Notes under the pieces: model-generated
The model's database searches: none
What the model was told of the DNA's origin: nothing
Seen by the model: the letters and a program-made list of their open reading frames with translations, nothing else
Translations under genes and position numbers: made by a program
NCBI GenBank assembly: GCA_026936335.1
Contig: JAPMXV010000019.1
Location: 1 to 64,000, forward strand
Direction: 5' to 3'
DNA: 64,000 nt
DNA from: Mantamonas sphyraenae
Lineage: Eukaryota > CRuMs > Mantamonadidae
Shown here: one piece after another, positions 62,501 through 64,000 of the stretch
Position numbering within the stretch: the first letter of the stretch is position 1
Layout of the letters: every line of letters begins with the position of its first letter

Positions 62501-64000
62501 GTTTGCGTGTGCCATGCTGCTCTGCCGATCTGCATCTGTAACCCCTTGCAGAATAAGCATGATTGTTTGCATGGCACTGTTTGTGTCTGGGTTTGTGACC
62601 GTGGTGGTGCTCACAAACACGCGTGCGTTGTCCACAAGGGACATGTTCACGCTGATGCGCTTGATCCACCGTGCCCCCTGCCCTGCCACAGGCTCCACCA
62701 ACACTTCGGCATTGAATGCTCCCACTCCCTGCAGTTCCGCCTTGAAAAGCGCCGGCAGTGGACCCGCTGCCTCTTGGATACAGCGTGTGTCCACAAACAC
62801 CGTCACGGACACATTGTCCCGCGATCCTGTGCTCCATGTGGTCGGAGTGGGTGTCGGGGTGGGTGTCGGGATGGGTGTCGCCGATGGGGCCGGAGTGGGT
62901 GTTGGTCCAGGTGTGGTGGTTGGTGACGCCGTCGGTGTGGGCGTCGCTGTCGGTGTGGGCGTCGCTGTAGGTGTGGGCGTCGCTGTCGGTGTGGGCGTCA
63001 CTGTAGGTGTGGGCGTCGCTGTCGGTGTGGGCGTCGCTGTCGGTGTGGGCGTCGCTGTCGGTGTGGGCGTCCGCGGCGTTGGCGTTGGCGTTGGGTCGGA
63101 TCCGGACAGGTGGTGTTGACGGGCAACACCTGCAGCGTCTTGTTGAGTGTGATCCATGGATCGCTTTCACATGGATGATCCGGCACGCGCATGCGAATGT
63201 ACAAGGTCACGTTGAGGGTGGTGCAGCCCGTGTTGACCGGAGCCCTGAAGAAAGTGTATGGAATCATGTAGTCCTGCTGCAGATCATTCGCCGATGCTGC
63301 GAATGACAACTCGTCAAAGGTGGCCCCAGAAGCGTCGAACCCAAACGAGTTTGGATGGGACGATGTGACGTGGCCCACCAGCTGCCCAGAACACTGGGGC
63401 GTACAGGCGAGATTGAACAAGGTGGCCAAAGGCGCTGATGTGATCGATGCACTGAACACTGGCTCTGTGTTGGTGGCAACCAGCGACGCCGCACGCTCGG
63501 CCTTGAGCGTCGTCAGCTGAAAGTCCGACGTCAGCTCACCCACCTCGGTCATGCCCACCGTGATGTTCAGTGTCAAATCCGCAGTCAATCCTTCCAGGGC
63601 AGTCACCGACGCGGGTGGAAAGTTGCAGCGCAGGTGGGTGTTGTTCACACGTGTGCCCTGGCCCTCTGCAAGAAAGGTCGGCACTCCGTTGGCGCCCTCC
63701 TTTCGGAACATGCAATTGTACGGCGGTTGCGATGTCTCGTGGATGTGTCCCTCCAGGTAGAACGACGTCGGGTCGTGTGGTCGCCGCTGCGAGGTGAAAT
63801 AGCGCGCGCAAAACCTGTGCTCTGCTGTGTTCCACGGAAGCAGCATCAGAGGCAGATTCAACCCTTGCACATTCACCGCACGCCGTACTCCCATTGCGGA
63901 CAACAGTGGGTCCCCTTCTGTACTCTGTGCAAGCGGACGCAGCCCACCCGCAACCACCATCTGTTCCGGGTTCGGCCCGTTTGCCGGTCCCTTGGTCAGC
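58694..64000 (-). CDS. Large membrane protein with TPTPTA repeats, 5' end outside window
   Basis: The frame is open to the window edge (…[15 protein letters not shown]), so the start is missing. Visible order: a beta-rich ectodomain with repeated domains, the (TPTPTA)n linker, further beta-rich domains ([32 protein letters not shown]), one TM near 60,560-60,640 ([15 protein letters not shown]), a Ser/Arg cytosolic segment, two more TMs near 59,780-59,930 ([35 protein letters not shown]), and an acidic, His-rich cytosolic tail. The upstream part (63,960-63,105) and the downstream part lie in frames that differ by one base at about 63,105, just before the repeats. An apparent 1-nt deletion in TGTCCGG would explain it. 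Function unknown; a cell-surface receptor or adhesion role is inferred. Confidence 0.75.
62931..63073 (-). repeat. 18-bp tandem repeat, about 8 copies
   Basis: The plus-strand unit is GTGGGCGTCGCTGTCGGT with CTGTAG and CACTGT variants. On the minus strand it encodes [12 protein letters not shown] units, a rigid extended linker of the kind seen between domains of surface proteins. Confidence 0.92.

Noticed and set aside
1-64000. tRNA, rRNA, snoRNA or transposon sequences
   Set aside because: No cloverleaf with A/B boxes, no rRNA core sequence and no reverse transcriptase, transposase or terminal repeats were noticed. A scan with tRNAscan-SE and Infernal would be needed to exclude small RNAs.

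Overview
The window is the left end of a nuclear chromosome or scaffold from a unicellular eukaryote. It opens with about 200 bases of CCCTAA-type telomere repeat and continues straight into dense protein-coding DNA. Twenty-nine protein genes are recognised on both strands. Many have one to three short GT-AG introns (about 60 to 333 bp), and intergenic gaps are usually 10 to 300 bp. Six divergent gene pairs have start codons only 47 to 141 bp apart. The gene set is plainly eukaryotic: MED13, HUS1, NAC-alpha, Pelota, site-1 protease, an HRI-type eIF2-alpha kinase, PIG-W, NOL8, a Fused/STK36 kinase, RP2 and a 12-TM-type adenylyl cyclase. RP2 and STK36 suggest an organism that can build a cilium. 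TTAGGG telomeres and compact genes with few introns and long Ser/Asp tracts fit a free-living flagellate related to opisthokonts or apusomonads, but the species cannot be fixed from the sequence.

Layout. 1-206 telomere. 476-4033 subtelomeric gene built from a 1,128-bp tandem duplication. 4066-6057 LRR plus ankyrin-like protein (minus). 6199-10244 coiled-coil protein with a signal peptide and 207-bp tandem repeats. 10276-12600 two intronless genes of bacterial type, DUF4910 aminopeptidase-like and PhaB-like acetoacetyl-CoA reductase (minus). 12661-15733 site-1 protease (minus), head to head with 15781-18814 HRI-like kinase. 18941-19387 UPF0145/YbjQ protein. 19425-21633 NOL8 (minus). 21787-22589 two small membrane or secreted proteins (minus). 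22656-23648 RP2. 23683-25542 acyl-CoA oxidase. 25747-27126 Pelota. 27135-28724 PIG-W (minus). 28776-31337 unknown large protein, overlapping at its 3' end 31314-32371 MMTAG2-like (minus). 32432-34979 LRR-TKL kinase. 35041-39140 STK36. 39163-40380 CaiB/BaiF CoA-transferase (minus). 40656-41580 NAC-alpha. 41597-42902 two unknown proteins (minus). 43118-47967 MED13. about 48082-52945 adenylyl cyclase. 52985-53914 NAXE with two apparent 1-nt deletions (minus). 53977-56545 polytopic membrane protein (minus). 56614-57750 HUS1. 57785 to about 58669 small Cys-rich protein (minus). 58694-64000 large membrane protein, 5' end beyond the window (minus).

Functional links. Two stress genes, site-1 protease and the HRI-like kinase, share a 47-bp divergent promoter. 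Gene-expression functions (MED13, NOL8, NAC-alpha, Pelota), checkpoint (HUS1), cilium-related (RP2, STK36) and acyl-CoA/metabolite repair enzymes (ACOX, CaiB family, PhaB-like, NAXE) are interspersed, without operon structure. Exon junctions were placed by hand from reading frame, GT-AG signals and conserved protein motifs. No database or alignment was run. Where a junction could not be resolved this is stated.
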